A stretch of 10,841 nt of DNA from Gemmatimonadales bacterium UBA2960 (GCA_002348465.1 DEBI01000087.1:1-10841); one strand, 5' to 3'. Shown: positions 1 to 7,890, numbered from the stretch's first letter. A program made the numbers and translations. The notes: generated by a model from the sequence alone, not told the origin.

Positions 1-80
1 CATACAGGGGGGCACGAAACCTGCTAGGAGGGCTTATTAAGAAGGCAGCTGCGCGCCTGAGCCGGAAAACTGCTAGCAGG

Positions 81-109
81 AAAGACAAAAGCCTCCGAAA
101 ACAAGAGGC
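81..109 (-). terminator. probable intrinsic terminator after mnmG
   Basis: Read on the minus strand, GCCTC (109-105) and GAGGC (95-91) form a 5-bp GC-rich stem around a 9-nt loop, followed directly by the T-rich stretch TTTTGTCTTT (90-81). This is the layout of a Rho-independent terminator, and it lies about 75 bases past the mnmG stop codon in the right orientation. It would end the long minus-strand operon. The stem is short and the T-run is interrupted, so strength is uncertain. Confidence 0.5.
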
Positions 110-138
110 CCAGCCTGTTAAGCGACCCCGGGACGCCT

Positions 139-154
139 TGTTTCACGTGAAACA
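139..154. promoter_or_regulatory. parS centromere site (ParB binding)
   Basis: TGTTTCACGTGAAACA is a perfect 16-bp palindrome identical to the widely conserved bacterial parS consensus. ParB (Spo0J) binds it, spreads, and together with ParA segregates newly replicated origins and loads SMC condensin. Its place beside mnmG, within about 7 kb of oriC, is typical, because parA and parB commonly follow mnmG and rsmG. Those genes are not in this window, so a ParABS system is inferred. Inverted copies of CAGCCTG/CAGGCTG (111-117 and 157-163) flank it. Confidence 0.93.
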
Positions 155-182
155 GGCAGGCTGGCGCCCTAACCCCTCCTCC

Positions 183-2057
183 TTAGGGGCTAGAACGAAG
201 CCTTCTCACCTCGAGCACGAGATTCTGAAGGTCGGCGGGCGAGACTCCCGGAATCCGGCCGGCTTGTGCCAACGAGCTAGGCTTGGTCTCGCTAAGCTTC
301 TCTCTCGCTTCCCACGAGACCGTAACGAAATCCATATACGGGAGGTCCTTGCTTAACAGAAAACCAGCCTGATCTCGTAATCGCTTAGCTCTTTCGCGTT
401 CTCTTTTTACATAGCCGGCGTATTTTAGCTCTACCTCGACGGCGGCTAAAACTTCATCTGCAAGATCGCCCTTGGGGGGCTCCTCAGCCAAAGACACCAG
501 TGAACGCGCACTCACTCCTGGCCTCTTCAACAGCTCTAGCGCGCGAACCTTCTGCTGGATCGGGCTCGACCCGGCTTCATCCAGAATCCCTGATGCTTCT
601 TCTGGGGTAACCGACGTGGCCCCGAACCAGGCCATAACTCGATCTTCTTCTTTAAGCCGCAAGCCCAGCGCGTCGGCCTGATCGCTTGTGAGCAGCCCCC
701 TGTCCCGAGCCAGCATACCGATACGGCGCGCTGCATTGTCCTGCCGGAGCAGGAGCCTAAACTCAGCGCGAGAAGTGAATAGCCTGTATGGCTCATCGAC
801 TCCCCGGGTTACGAGATCATCGACCAAGACCCCGATGTAAGCCTCGTCTCGCTCTAGTACAAAAGGCTTCTCCCCCCTCACGCTCAGTGCGGCATTGATC
901 CCGGCAATAACGCCCTGTCCTGCTGCCTCTTCGTAACCTGTTGTGCCGTTTATCTGACCGGCCAGAAACAACCCCGGGTGAGTCTTCAACTCTAGCGTGT
1001 GGCTCAGCTGGTGGGGAGGAAAGTAATCGTACTCGATCGCGTATCCCACCTTGGTCATGTTCGCATCTTCAAGGCCAGGAATCGTGCGCAAAAACTCAAG
1101 CTGAACCTCAGCCGGGAGAGAAGTAGAGAGGCCGTTTACGTATAGCTCTGTCGTGCTCAGCCCCTCCGGCTCCAGAAACACTTGGTGCCTCGGTGCCTCC
1201 GGAAAGCGAACCACCTTGTCCTCTATTGAGGGGCAGTAGCGCGGGCCACGGCCTGCTATCTCCCCACCGTAAAGCGCGCTTCTCTCAAGGTTTCGGAGAA
1301 CAACATCCTTCAATCCGTTGCCGGAATACGTGATCCAACACGGAACCTGAGCGGGCACTATCTCCTGCGCATAAGCTGCGAACCGGTACGGTATATCATC
1401 TCCATCTTGCCGCTCGGTCTTCGTAAAGTCGACGGACCGCCCGTCGACACGCGGTGGCGTGCCCGTCTTGAAGCGCCTCACCTCAACCCCGAGATCCTCT
1501 AGACCCTTCGCCAACTCAACCGAGGGGGCCTCACCCGCTCTTCCAGCCTCGACGCCAGCCGTCCCCCCCACATGGATACGCCCTCGCAAGAAGGTCCCTG
1601 TAGTAATAACAAGGCAAGAGCCCGTGAACTCCAAGCCTCCCTTGGTCCGGACTCCAACAACACGTCCCGAGTCAACCAGCAAGTCTGCGACCATGTCCTG
1701 GAAGAGATCTAGCATTGGCAGGCCATCAAGCACCCTACGCACAGCCACTGGATACATTGACCGATCACACTGGGCTCGAGGGCCCCAGACAGCTGGCCCC
1801 TTAGAGCGATTCAGCATGCGAAACTGAATGCGCGAGGCGTCAGTCGCCTGACCCATGACCCCTCCAAGGGCATCGACCTCGCGCGCGACAACCCCTTTCG
1901 CGACCCCGCCAATCGCAGGGTTGCAACTCATCTGCCCAACCCTAGACAGATCAGGGGAAACCAGAAGTGTCCGAGCACCAGCTCTAGCTGACGCCGCTGC
2001 GGCTTCTACACCGGCGTGCCCTCCCCCTACGACAATGACTTCATAGGAATTGCGCAT
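183..2057 (-). CDS. mnmG: tRNA uridine-34 5-carboxymethylaminomethyl modification enzyme MnmG (GidA)
   Basis: This FAD-dependent enzyme works with MnmE in the cytoplasm to install the carboxymethylaminomethyl group on wobble uridine 34 of certain tRNAs, using methylene-tetrahydrofolate. At 624 residues it is full length for the family. Visible are the N-terminal FAD-binding GGGHAG (11-16), SCNPAIGG with the conserved Cys45, the family signature [15 protein letters not shown] (271-285, with the second conserved Cys275), and [16 protein letters not shown] (367-382). The C-terminal helical region, which contacts tRNA and MnmE, is intact. The ATG at 2057 puts the FAD motif at the usual distance; no clear Shine-Dalgarno sequence precedes it. 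It is the last gene of the operon, 126 bases after mnmE, and is followed by a probable terminator. Confidence 0.97.
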   Translation of the reverse strand: MRNSYEVIVVGGGHAGVEAAAASARAGARTLLVSPDLSRVGQMSCNPAIGGVAKGVVAREVDALGGVMGQATDASRIQFRMLNRSKGPAVWGPRAQCDRSMYPVAVRRVLDGLPMLDLFQDMVADLLVDSGRVVGVRTKGGLEFTGSCLVITTGTFLRGRIHVGGTAGVEAGRAGEAPSVELAKGLEDLGVEVRRFKTGTPPRVDGRSVDFTKTERQDGDDIPYRFAAYAQEIVPAQVPCWITYSGNGLKDVVLRNLERSALYGGEIAGRGPRYCPSIEDKVVRFPEAPRHQVFLEPEGLSTTELYVNGLSTSLPAEVQLEFLRTIPGLEDANMTKVGYAIEYDYFPPHQLSHTLELKTHPGLFLAGQINGTTGYEEAAGQGVIAGINAALSVRGEKPFVLERDEAYIGVLVDDLVTRGVDEPYRLFTSRAEFRLLLRQDNAARRIGMLARDRGLLTSDQADALGLRLKEEDRVMAWFGATSVTPEEASGILDEAGSSPIQQKVRALELLKRPGVSARSLVSLAEEPPKGDLADEVLAAVEVELKYAGYVKRERERAKRLRDQAGFLLSKDLPYMDFVTVSWEAREKLSETKPSSLAQAGRIPGVSPADLQNLVLEVRRLRSSP

Positions 2058-2183
2058 GCACGGAAAAAAGGTCGGGGGAAACTGACATTGCTACCGGTAG
2101 ATCGAATGCACGCCAAATCTCGGCAAAGTAGCTTGAGATGGCGACCCGCAAAGCTCCTTCAGTCGCCTTTCCTACCCGTTGCA

Positions 2184-3548
2184 TCACTTCCCTATGCAGA
2201 ACTCCCGGAACACTACGTCGAGCACATCATCTGCTGACACGGCGCCTAACAACTCTTCTAGCGCAGTCTCTGCAGCCCGCAGGTGCGTAGAAGCCACTTC
2301 TGCCGGCAGCCCTTGGTCAAGAGCCTCGCTGAACGCTTCAACCTCCACTTTCGCAGCCCTTAACCCTCGTGCTTGTCGACCGCGCGTGAGCACAGGCACA
2401 CCTTGCTCCGCCGTTACAATGCTTGAATAAACAAGCTGCGGCAGCACCTGACGGATCTCCTCTAGGCCGGCCCCACTCTCCACAGACACCTGGACTCGCG
2501 CAGCTGTCCCCTCTGGATCCCAATGTTTCTGGGTTTTTGCAATGTCGGCCTTGGTATTCACCAGCACGACTGGCGCCCCATCATGCGCCTCGATGAACGC
2601 TCGGTCTTCTTCCATCGGGCCTTCATCCGCGGAGACACAGTAGAGGACTACATCTGCTCGACCCAGATAGCCTCGTGCGATTTCGATACCCTTCTGCTCT
2701 ATATTTCCCGCTGGCTCCCTTAGTCCCGCCGTATCCACAAGCCGAAAAGGAAACCCTCCAATCTGAACCACGGCCTCAATGGCGTCCCGGGTTGTGCCAG
2801 CCTCTTCGCTGACGATCGCCCGCTCTTCTCCCAACAATGCGTTGTATAGAGACGATTTACCCACGTTAGGGCGCCCTGCAAAAACCGTGAGCGCTCCCTC
2901 CCTAAGTAGCTCGCCCTCCGGAGCGGTTGCCAACATGAGTTCGAGGTCGGCAACCATCCGAGCCGCTTGATCTGCGACAGCTGTAATCGGGACGGGGGGC
3001 TCGTCCTCCTCGGGGAAATCAACATGATGAGCCAACAACCCCTCGAGTCGAAGCAGCCGCTCACGCAGATCAGACACCCTCCTCGAAAGACCGCGCTCCA
3101 TCTGGACCAACGCAGCTCGGTGCAAAGCCCTGCTTCGCGCGTTGATTACATCTGCCACAGCCTCTGCTTGTATCAAATCCAGCTTCCCGTGCAGGTAGGC
3201 CCTTCGGGTAAACTCACCCCGGTCGGCTATCCTAGCCCCACTCCGTTGACATGCCTCTACAACAAGCTCTGGGACCAACCACCCCCCGTGGCACGAGAGC
3301 TCCACCATATCCTCTCCTGTGTAACTCCCTGGAGCCTGAAAGCGGGTAACGACAACCTCATCTATCACTTCGCCCGTGTCAGGATCGGTTAGGCGCCGCA
3401 ACGAAGGTTCTCTAACACTCGGCATGGGGGCAGTTTTCACCAAAAGTGCTCTAAGCACATCTACTGCACCCGGGCCGCTTAGCCTAACTACCGCTAAGGC
3501 ACCCACCCCGGGTGGTGTCGACAGCGACACTATCGTGTCGACGTCCAT
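2184..3548 (-). CDS. mnmE: tRNA modification GTPase MnmE (TrmE)
   Basis: MnmE is the GTPase partner of MnmG in wobble-uridine modification and binds the folate cofactor in its N-terminal domain. The ATG at 3548 (454 residues) is preferred over an in-frame GTG at 3554, because GAGG (3557-3554) lies 5 nt upstream of the ATG. The TrmE N-terminal domain covers about residues 1-118, followed by helices that enclose the G domain. GTPase motifs are G1 GRPNVGKSS (225-233), G2 TTRD (252-255), G3 DTAG (272-275) and G4 at 332-335, which reads TKAD instead of the usual NKxD. The C-terminal FCIGK with its invariant cysteine is present. It lies 32 bases after yidC in the same direction. Confidence 0.97.
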   Translation of the reverse strand: MDVDTIVSLSTPPGVGALAVVRLSGPGAVDVLRALLVKTAPMPSVREPSLRRLTDPDTGEVIDEVVVTRFQAPGSYTGEDMVELSCHGGWLVPELVVEACQRSGARIADRGEFTRRAYLHGKLDLIQAEAVADVINARSRALHRAALVQMERGLSRRVSDLRERLLRLEGLLAHHVDFPEEDEPPVPITAVADQAARMVADLELMLATAPEGELLREGALTVFAGRPNVGKSSLYNALLGEERAIVSEEAGTTRDAIEAVVQIGGFPFRLVDTAGLREPAGNIEQKGIEIARGYLGRADVVLYCVSADEGPMEEDRAFIEAHDGAPVVLVNTKADIAKTQKHWDPEGTAARVQVSVESGAGLEEIRQVLPQLVYSSIVTAEQGVPVLTRGRQARGLRAAKVEVEAFSEALDQGLPAEVASTHLRAAETALEELLGAVSADDVLDVVFREFCIGK

Positions 3549-3580
3549 GGTCACCTCAGCACAAAGTCCGCGTGCGCAGC

Positions 3581-5290
3581 TTAGTCGCCATCGCTTAGCG
3601 TAAGCGCTGGCCCTTGGCGCATCCGTTTACGTTCGCGAGCAATCCAGATTTGCTGCGGCAGGGTCGCGATGTTTGCTGTGGCGTAGTAAAGGTTCAACCC
3701 GCTTGCCAAATTCATGAAGATGAAAAGCATCATTGGCGGCATGATGTACATCATCATTTTCATCTGCGGGTTGTCGGTATCGAGCGATCGAAGACTAATC
3801 CACTGCATCAGGAACATTGAGACCGCAAGCAAGACAGGAAGGACATAGAACGGATCCTTCGCCGAGAGATCTGGGAGCCAGAGAAACGGGACCCCGCGTA
3901 ATTCGATTGTGTTTTGAAAAACGAAGAATAGAGCGATCAGCACCGGCCAAGGCAGCAACATTGGGAGACAGCCGGCCAGCGGGTTAAAGCCGTGCTCCTT
4001 GTAAAGCTTCATCATTTCTTTCTGAAGCTTCTCCGGATTGTCCTTGTGTTTGTCCTGGATCTGCTTAACTAAAGGCTGGACCGCCATGTTCCGCAGCTGT
4101 GCCTTCATTGCTTTATGGTTAAGCGGGAATAGCACTACTCGCATCATCACACCGAAGACAATCAAGACCCAGCCGTATCCCATACTGAACTGGGTGTGCA
4201 AATAGGTCAGAACTGTCATGATAATGGACACGAACGGCCGAATTATTGGCCTAAAAAAGCGCCACCCGTACGGGTTAACCTCTTCCATTCCGTCACCAAG
4301 CGACGACAGCAGAGCATACTGCTGCGGTCCGATGAACAAGCGGTAAGCATACTCCTCCCCACCTGACACCGTTCGAGCCACCCCAACACGGACCCTCTCG
4401 GGCAGGTCTGCCGGGCGCACTAGCAAGCCTCCCAGGTATCCGGTGTCCTCTACCAAATCGTCCCTCGCACCCGACAGAATTGCCGCAACAAAAAACTTGC
4501 TCCGAAAGGCAGCCCAGACGAGCGGCCCTTCTATAATCTCCGGATCGGCCTTGTCGAGCATGGTAGACCGAATGCCATCCTGGAGGTGGTTGTACACGTA
4601 GGCCATCGATCGCTGCTCGAGCGCCGAGTCAGCTTCGGCATATGCCAAGCCCTCGCCAAGGTCCGTGACCAGAAGCGCCCGAGTCACTCCATCCATAGAG
4701 CCACTAATACCGATGGTGTAATCGTCGGGATCGAATGTGTAGCTGACCCGGTATGTGAAGTTGCCGCTCGGGTGATCGTAGACAAAAGCCAGAGGCTTCG
4801 CCCCACCCTCCGCAGTTAAATTAAGACCGCCAGCAGGCTCTACACGGAACACTGCATCGGTCAGATCAAGCGTGTCCTGCTCCACAACCACCTTGCTACC
4901 CAAGTAGCCAGACGCTCCATCCGGGACTACCTGAACCGGCCCGCCTCTGTTAATGGCCTGGAAGTCCAACAGCTCCGCTGAAACCAGTTGCGCACCGCGA
5001 CTAGTGAAGATGTAGCGGTACAACGGCCCCTCGACGACAACATTCTGGACCGGCAAGCTTGCGTCTTCTTCCGCTTGGTCAGCGCCAGGGACCCCTGAAG
5101 GCTGGCTATCACTCGCTTGTGACGAGGGTGGCAAACCTCCCGACTCGGGGCCTCTGAGGGGCTCACTGGTCTCGACCGGACCCGTAGCCACTACATCCTC
5201 CATGGGCGGCGGCGGGAAGAGCCGGTTGGTGCCTATCAAGACAGCCAACATCAAAGCTATCGCTAGAACAAAGCGCATCTCTGTCTTCAT
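3581..5290 (-). CDS. yidC: membrane protein insertase YidC (Oxa1/Alb3 family)
   Basis: YidC inserts and folds inner-membrane proteins, alone or with SecYEG. The 569-residue protein has the Gram-negative layout. A membrane anchor (about 6-26) is followed by a proline-rich linker and low-complexity stretch (27-80), then the periplasmic P1 beta domain (about 80-340). The conserved insertase core (about 350-550) follows, with the cytoplasmic C1 helical hairpin around 395-435. The functionally important arginine of the first core helix is at 384 (GVMMRVVLFPL). NPLAGCLPML (436-445) and the SGLNLYY segment (530-536) are family hallmarks. The end is short and charged, without a long basic tail. Its ATG overlaps the yidD stop (ATGA), so the two are probably translationally coupled. 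Confidence 0.97.
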   Translation of the reverse strand: MKTEMRFVLAIALMLAVLIGTNRLFPPPPMEDVVATGPVETSEPLRGPESGGLPPSSQASDSQPSGVPGADQAEEDASLPVQNVVVEGPLYRYIFTSRGAQLVSAELLDFQAINRGGPVQVVPDGASGYLGSKVVVEQDTLDLTDAVFRVEPAGGLNLTAEGGAKPLAFVYDHPSGNFTYRVSYTFDPDDYTIGISGSMDGVTRALLVTDLGEGLAYAEADSALEQRSMAYVYNHLQDGIRSTMLDKADPEIIEGPLVWAAFRSKFFVAAILSGARDDLVEDTGYLGGLLVRPADLPERVRVGVARTVSGGEEYAYRLFIGPQQYALLSSLGDGMEEVNPYGWRFFRPIIRPFVSIIMTVLTYLHTQFSMGYGWVLIVFGVMMRVVLFPLNHKAMKAQLRNMAVQPLVKQIQDKHKDNPEKLQKEMMKLYKEHGFNPLAGCLPMLLPWPVLIALFFVFQNTIELRGVPFLWLPDLSAKDPFYVLPVLLAVSMFLMQWISLRSLDTDNPQMKMMMYIMPPMMLFIFMNLASGLNLYYATANIATLPQQIWIARERKRMRQGPALTLSDGD

Positions 5291-5607
5291 GGACGTATCG
5301 CTCGTTTAGCTTGTGGCTCTAAGATTTGCGATCTGTTTTTTGTCTCTGGGCGTTGAGCTACGCGGGCCGGGTCACTCGCTCTTACCCTGACCGGCGGTAC
5401 CGGGTCGAGTCCGTGGCCGCCCCAAGGGTGACAACGCATAATCCGCAAAAATGCAAGCCAGCCCCCCCGCAACGAACCATGCTCAACTAAGGCCTCTATC
5501 GCGTAACTAGAGCAACTCGGCGAGAAGCGGCATGCTGCAGGCGTCCAAGGCGAAATTGCCAACCGATAGAGACGAACCATCGCTATCAAACCCTGTCTGA
5601 GCACCAT
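5287..5607 (-). CDS. yidD: membrane protein insertion efficiency factor YidD
   Basis: YidD is a small membrane-associated protein, nearly always encoded between rnpA and yidC, that helps YidC-dependent insertion. The 106-residue product shows the family pattern CRFSPSCSSYAIEAL (26-40) and RCHPWGGHGLDPVPP (58-72), including the conserved cysteines. The N-terminal helix (about 7-20) is amphipathic. The ATG at 5607 overlaps the rnpA stop by 22 nt, and GGAGG ends only 1 nt before it, which is too close. A second in-frame ATG at 5580 would clear rnpA and leave 97 residues, still containing the conserved core, so the start is not settled. The stop overlaps the yidC start by 4 nt. Confidence 0.93.
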   Translation of the reverse strand: MVLRQGLIAMVRLYRLAISPWTPAACRFSPSCSSYAIEALVEHGSLRGGWLAFLRIMRCHPWGGHGLDPVPPVRVRASDPARVAQRPETKNRSQILEPQAKRAIRP

Positions 5608-5936
5608 GCCTCCACCGCTGTCCTGATCTCCGACTCAAGAACCGTATACTCCGCACCATACGCTGATCTCTTCGCACGCACGAGCACATCCGCAGGAACG
5701 CCTCGCTCGCCAAGTACCGGCAGTGCCAAACGGCGCCCTATTTCTCGTAGCCGCCGCTTAACGAGATTACGCTCCACAACGCTGTGTCCGTACCTGGGAA
5801 CAATGAGCCCCAGCCGAGAGTGTAAGCCAGGAGAAGGCCCGAAGAAAATCTCCACGTGCGGCTTCTTCTCTCTTTGCCCCTGCTTAAGCAACTCACGAAT
5901 TTCAGACCCTCTGTGGATCCGCGTTCCTCGCGGTAA
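5586..5936 (-). CDS. rnpA: ribonuclease P protein component, conserved core (start codon unresolved)
   Basis: RnpA is the protein subunit that helps the RNase P ribozyme trim 5' leaders from pre-tRNA. The interval given covers the 116 residues that look like normal RnpA. It opens with LPRGTRIHRGSEIRELL, the family's N-terminal pattern, and contains the RNR signature RLGLIVPRYGHSVVERN followed by LVKRRLREIGRR. Residue 1 here is TTA (Leu), not a start. No ATG, GTG, TTG or CTG lies in frame between the rpmH stop (5972) and 5936, nor inside rpmH. The nearest upstream in-frame starts are TTG at 6191 and TTG at 6200. The latter has AAGGGG 9 nt upstream and would give 204 residues overlapping all of rpmH. 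A TTG at 5891 would delete the conserved N-terminus. The stop overlaps yidD by 22 nt. Identity is certain; the start is not. Confidence 0.9.
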   Translation of the reverse strand, partial: LPRGTRIHRGSEIRELLKQGQREKKPHVEIFFGPSPGLHSRLGLIVPRYGHSVVERNLVKRRLREIGRRLALPVLGERGVPADVLVRAKRSAYGAEYTVLESEIRTAVEAWCSDRV

Positions 5937-5971
5937 CTTCTCGGCCCTACCCGGGAGCGCTTTCGTAGAGC

Positions 5972-6121
5972 CTACTTGCCGCCAATCTTGACGACCAACT
6001 GGGTACGCCCACGCTTCCGGCGCCGATTTAAAGCCTTCCGGCCACCGGCGGTCTTCATGCGGGCGCGAAACCCGTGCTTGTTCACCCGCTTTCGGTTGCG
6101 CGGTTTGTATGTCGGCTTCAT
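5972..6121 (-). CDS. rpmH: 50S ribosomal protein L34
   Basis: L34 is a small, very basic protein of the large ribosomal subunit. The 49-residue product carries the diagnostic [12 protein letters not shown] start, HGFRARM (16-22), [13 protein letters not shown] (27-39) and a short tail ending KIGGK, slightly longer than the common 44-46 residues. The frame is open further upstream, but the conserved protein starts at the ATG at 6121; GGCAGGA lies directly against that ATG. It is the first recognisable gene of the minus-strand operon and lies immediately upstream of rnpA, the standard order. The same DNA is also open in the rnpA frame. Confidence 0.96.
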   Translation of the reverse strand: MKPTYKPRNRKRVNKHGFRARMKTAGGRKALNRRRKRGRTQLVVKIGGK

Positions 6122-6170
6122 TCCTGCCAGCCCGATCCTTGGTTGTACTGCGGTTATCGACGAGCTTACC

Positions 6171-6200
6171 AAGATAGTCGGGGCGCCCCAAAACGGTCAA
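6171..6200 (-). promoter_or_regulatory. candidate rpmH operon promoter
   Basis: On the minus strand, TTGACC (6200-6195) and TATCTT (6176-6171) are separated by 18 nt, a reasonable sigma-70-type promoter about 50 bases upstream of the rpmH ATG. The spacer contains the perfect palindrome GGGGCGCCCC (6189-6180). If transcription starts around 6164, the two TTG codons that could start rnpA would lie outside the transcript. Prediction from pattern only. Confidence 0.4.
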
Positions 6201-6257
6201 CGCCGATCGCCCCTTAAATAGCTCTAACCCCTTTGATTCGGGGCCTTTTCGGGCATT

Positions 6258-6286
6258 TTGACATTTATGGAAAGGCTCTGTAGGTT
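6258..6286 (+). promoter_or_regulatory. dnaA: candidate dnaA promoter
   Basis: A perfect -35 hexamer TTGACA (6258-6263) is followed after exactly 17 nt by TAGGTT (6281-6286), a poor -10 with three matches to TATAAT. It would give a dnaA leader of roughly 135 bases. Only the -35 element is strong. Confidence 0.35.
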
Positions 6287-6428
6287 CGACCCCCCTCGCT
6301 ATTGAGCAGTCTGTATAGCGGCCCCTCTTAAGACCGGAACAACAGCCCAACATGCCCTTCAGCCGATCCCGCTTCGAAGCCTCCCGCCTAACGAGCGGCA
6401 GGGATGAGATCGGCGCAAGGAAGGCCTC

Positions 6429-7880
6429 ATGGAGCTGACCACACAAGACGTCTGGACGGCAATTCTTGAACAAGTCCGCGCGCTCGTGCCGGAGCACGCC
6501 TTCCAAACCTGGATTGCTGGAGCTAGGTGTGTCGCTGTTTCGGCAGACGCGCTTGTGATCGAGACGCAAAGCCCCTTCCATGCAGAGTGGCTGGAAGACA
6601 AATACGGAGACCTGATCAAGGAAGCGGGAGCAAGCGTCCTAGGTTACAAAGTCCTCCTGTCCGTTAGTAGCGGTCCTTCCGAAGAAGGGGGCGTCCTGCC
6701 GGCGGTCCTCGTCGAGCCATCTACGGACATCTTCGCTGGAAAAGAAGCGGGGTCGACCCTGCAAAGCGGCTCAGTGAGCAGGCGCCCGGCACCAAGCCCG
6801 GCTAGTCCGCCATCTTCATCGCCGGCAGACCCCGGCCTCTTTAGTCGATACACCTTCGACCGATTCGTGGTGGGTGGCAACAATCAGCTGGCGGATGCTG
6901 CCGGGCGCGCAGTTGCGGACAACCCGGGCCAGCTCTACAACCCGCTATTCCTCTACGGTGGAGTAGGCTTGGGCAAAACACACCTCATGCACGCCATCGG
7001 ACATGCATCGCTAAGGATCGACCCAAGCCGGCGCGTGGCCTATGTATCCTCCGAGCAGTTCACCAACGAACTAATCCAGGCTATACGCAAGGGCGCCACG
7101 GATCGTTTTCGCGCTCGTTATCGGCAAATCGACTTACTGCTCGTCGACGACATCCATTTTCTTAGGGGAAAGGAGAGCACCCAAGAAGAGTTCTTCCATA
7201 CCTTCAACGCGCTGTACGACGCCCAAGGCCAGATAGTGGTCACAAGCGACAGGCCTCCTCGTGAGATGGAGGGCTTGGAACAGCGCCTAGTCTCACGGTT
7301 TGAGTGGGGTCTCGTGGTGGATTTACGCCCGCCTGATTACGAGACTCGCATGGCGATCCTGCGCACCAAGGCGGAGGACGAAGGGTTAGATCTCGCCGGA
7401 GACGTCATCGACTACATTGCCCATGCCTGTTCGTCTTCAGTTAGAGAGCTAGAGGGTGCGGTCCTTAAGCTTCTCGCTGTTTCCTCGGTATGGAACGAAG
7501 AGATAACCCTTTCTTTTGCTAAGCGCGTTCTGGCTCTCAGAAGGCTGGAGAGGAGGCAAAGAGGGCCGGTTGCTTCTCCAGATCGAATCACCCAGCTCGT
7601 TGCCAGTCAGTGGCGTGTGCGCCCCGAAGCCCTCTCTTCGAAGTCACGGTCTAAAAACATAGCCGAGGCTCGTCACGTAGCGATGTACGTGGTACGCGAG
7701 CTACTCGGGACCCCGCTTCAGGGTATCGGGATGCTTTACGGAGGACGAGACCACTCCACTGTTTTGTATTCGATTCGAAAGGTGGCATCTAGGATGGATG
7801 GCGACGAGGCCTTCCGGGACCGGGTCGAGGAGGTAATTGCGGAACTAAAAACAGACCATGCTAGAGTTTTCCACGGCTAA
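6429..7880 (+). CDS. dnaA: chromosomal replication initiator protein DnaA
   Basis: DnaA is the AAA+ ATPase that binds DnaA boxes, opens the origin and loads the replicative helicase. The 483-residue protein has all four domains: the N-terminal helicase/DnaA interaction domain (about 1-75), a variable Pro/Ser-rich linker (about 80-137), the AAA+ domain (about 138-350) and the DNA-binding domain (about 380-483). The AAA+ domain carries Walker A GGVGLGKT (177-184), Walker B LLLVDD (236-241), VTSDRPP (271-277) and the arginine-finger segment EQRLVSR (284-290). The DNA-binding domain carries the helix-turn-helix signature GGRDHSTVLYSI (438-449). The ATG is preceded by AAGGAAGG (6417-6424), which supports this start. 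The last codons (Val-Phe-His-Gly) overlap a DnaA box, so oriC begins inside the gene's end. Confidence 0.98.
   Translation: MELTTQDVWTAILEQVRALVPEHAFQTWIAGARCVAVSADALVIETQSPFHAEWLEDKYGDLIKEAGASVLGYKVLLSVSSGPSEEGGVLPAVLVEPSTDIFAGKEAGSTLQSGSVSRRPAPSPASPPSSSPADPGLFSRYTFDRFVVGGNNQLADAAGRAVADNPGQLYNPLFLYGGVGLGKTHLMHAIGHASLRIDPSRRVAYVSSEQFTNELIQAIRKGATDRFRARYRQIDLLLVDDIHFLRGKESTQEEFFHTFNALYDAQGQIVVTSDRPPREMEGLEQRLVSRFEWGLVVDLRPPDYETRMAILRTKAEDEGLDLAGDVIDYIAHACSSSVRELEGAVLKLLAVSSVWNEEITLSFAKRVLALRRLERRQRGPVASPDRITQLVASQWRVRPEALSSKSRSKNIAEARHVAMYVVRELLGTPLQGIGMLYGGRDHSTVLYSIRKVASRMDGDEAFRDRVEEVIAELKTDHARVFHG
7867..7875 (+). promoter_or_regulatory. DnaA box
   Basis: TTTTCCACG, one mismatch from TTTTCCACA. 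It lies within the final codons of dnaA. Confidence 0.65.
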
Positions 7881-7890
7881 TGTGAACAAG

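Larger units (their letters stand above)
6122..6428. other. divergent intergenic control region between rpmH and dnaA
   Basis: This 307-base gap separates the left-going rpmH operon from right-going dnaA and should hold both promoters. I see one candidate in each direction and no DnaA box close to TTATCCACA or TTTTCCACA, so DnaA autoregulation through this region is not evident. The minus strand stays open in the rnpA frame through the whole gap, but nothing in that translation upstream of rpmH looks like a known protein. Confidence 0.6.

Noticed and set aside
1..3. CAT at the very left edge, a possible minus-strand ATG for a gene such as rsmG
   Set aside because: Only the three bases are in the window, and no Shine-Dalgarno sequence is visible upstream on the minus strand, so it cannot be supported.
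70..79. CTGCTAGCAG, a 10-bp palindrome near the left edge
   Set aside because: It is short, has no loop or T-run and no recognised role; the related CTGCTAG at 21-27 makes a minor repeat but nothing more can be said.
1459..1827. A 122-codon plus-strand open frame inside mnmG
   Set aside because: It is antisense to conserved MnmG sequence and its translation looks like composition-driven shadow coding.
2731..2739. GTATCCACA, one mismatch from the classical DnaA box, inside mnmE
   Set aside because: It is an isolated site overlapping codons for the conserved DTAG motif of the MnmE GTPase, so the match is explained by coding constraint; there is no cluster around it.
5586..6581. The full 331-codon frame as a single protein
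   Set aside because: Only the last 116 residues resemble RnpA, and the upstream part crosses the rpmH and dnaA control region. The extension to 6200 is kept as a hypothesis; the rest is not annotated as protein.
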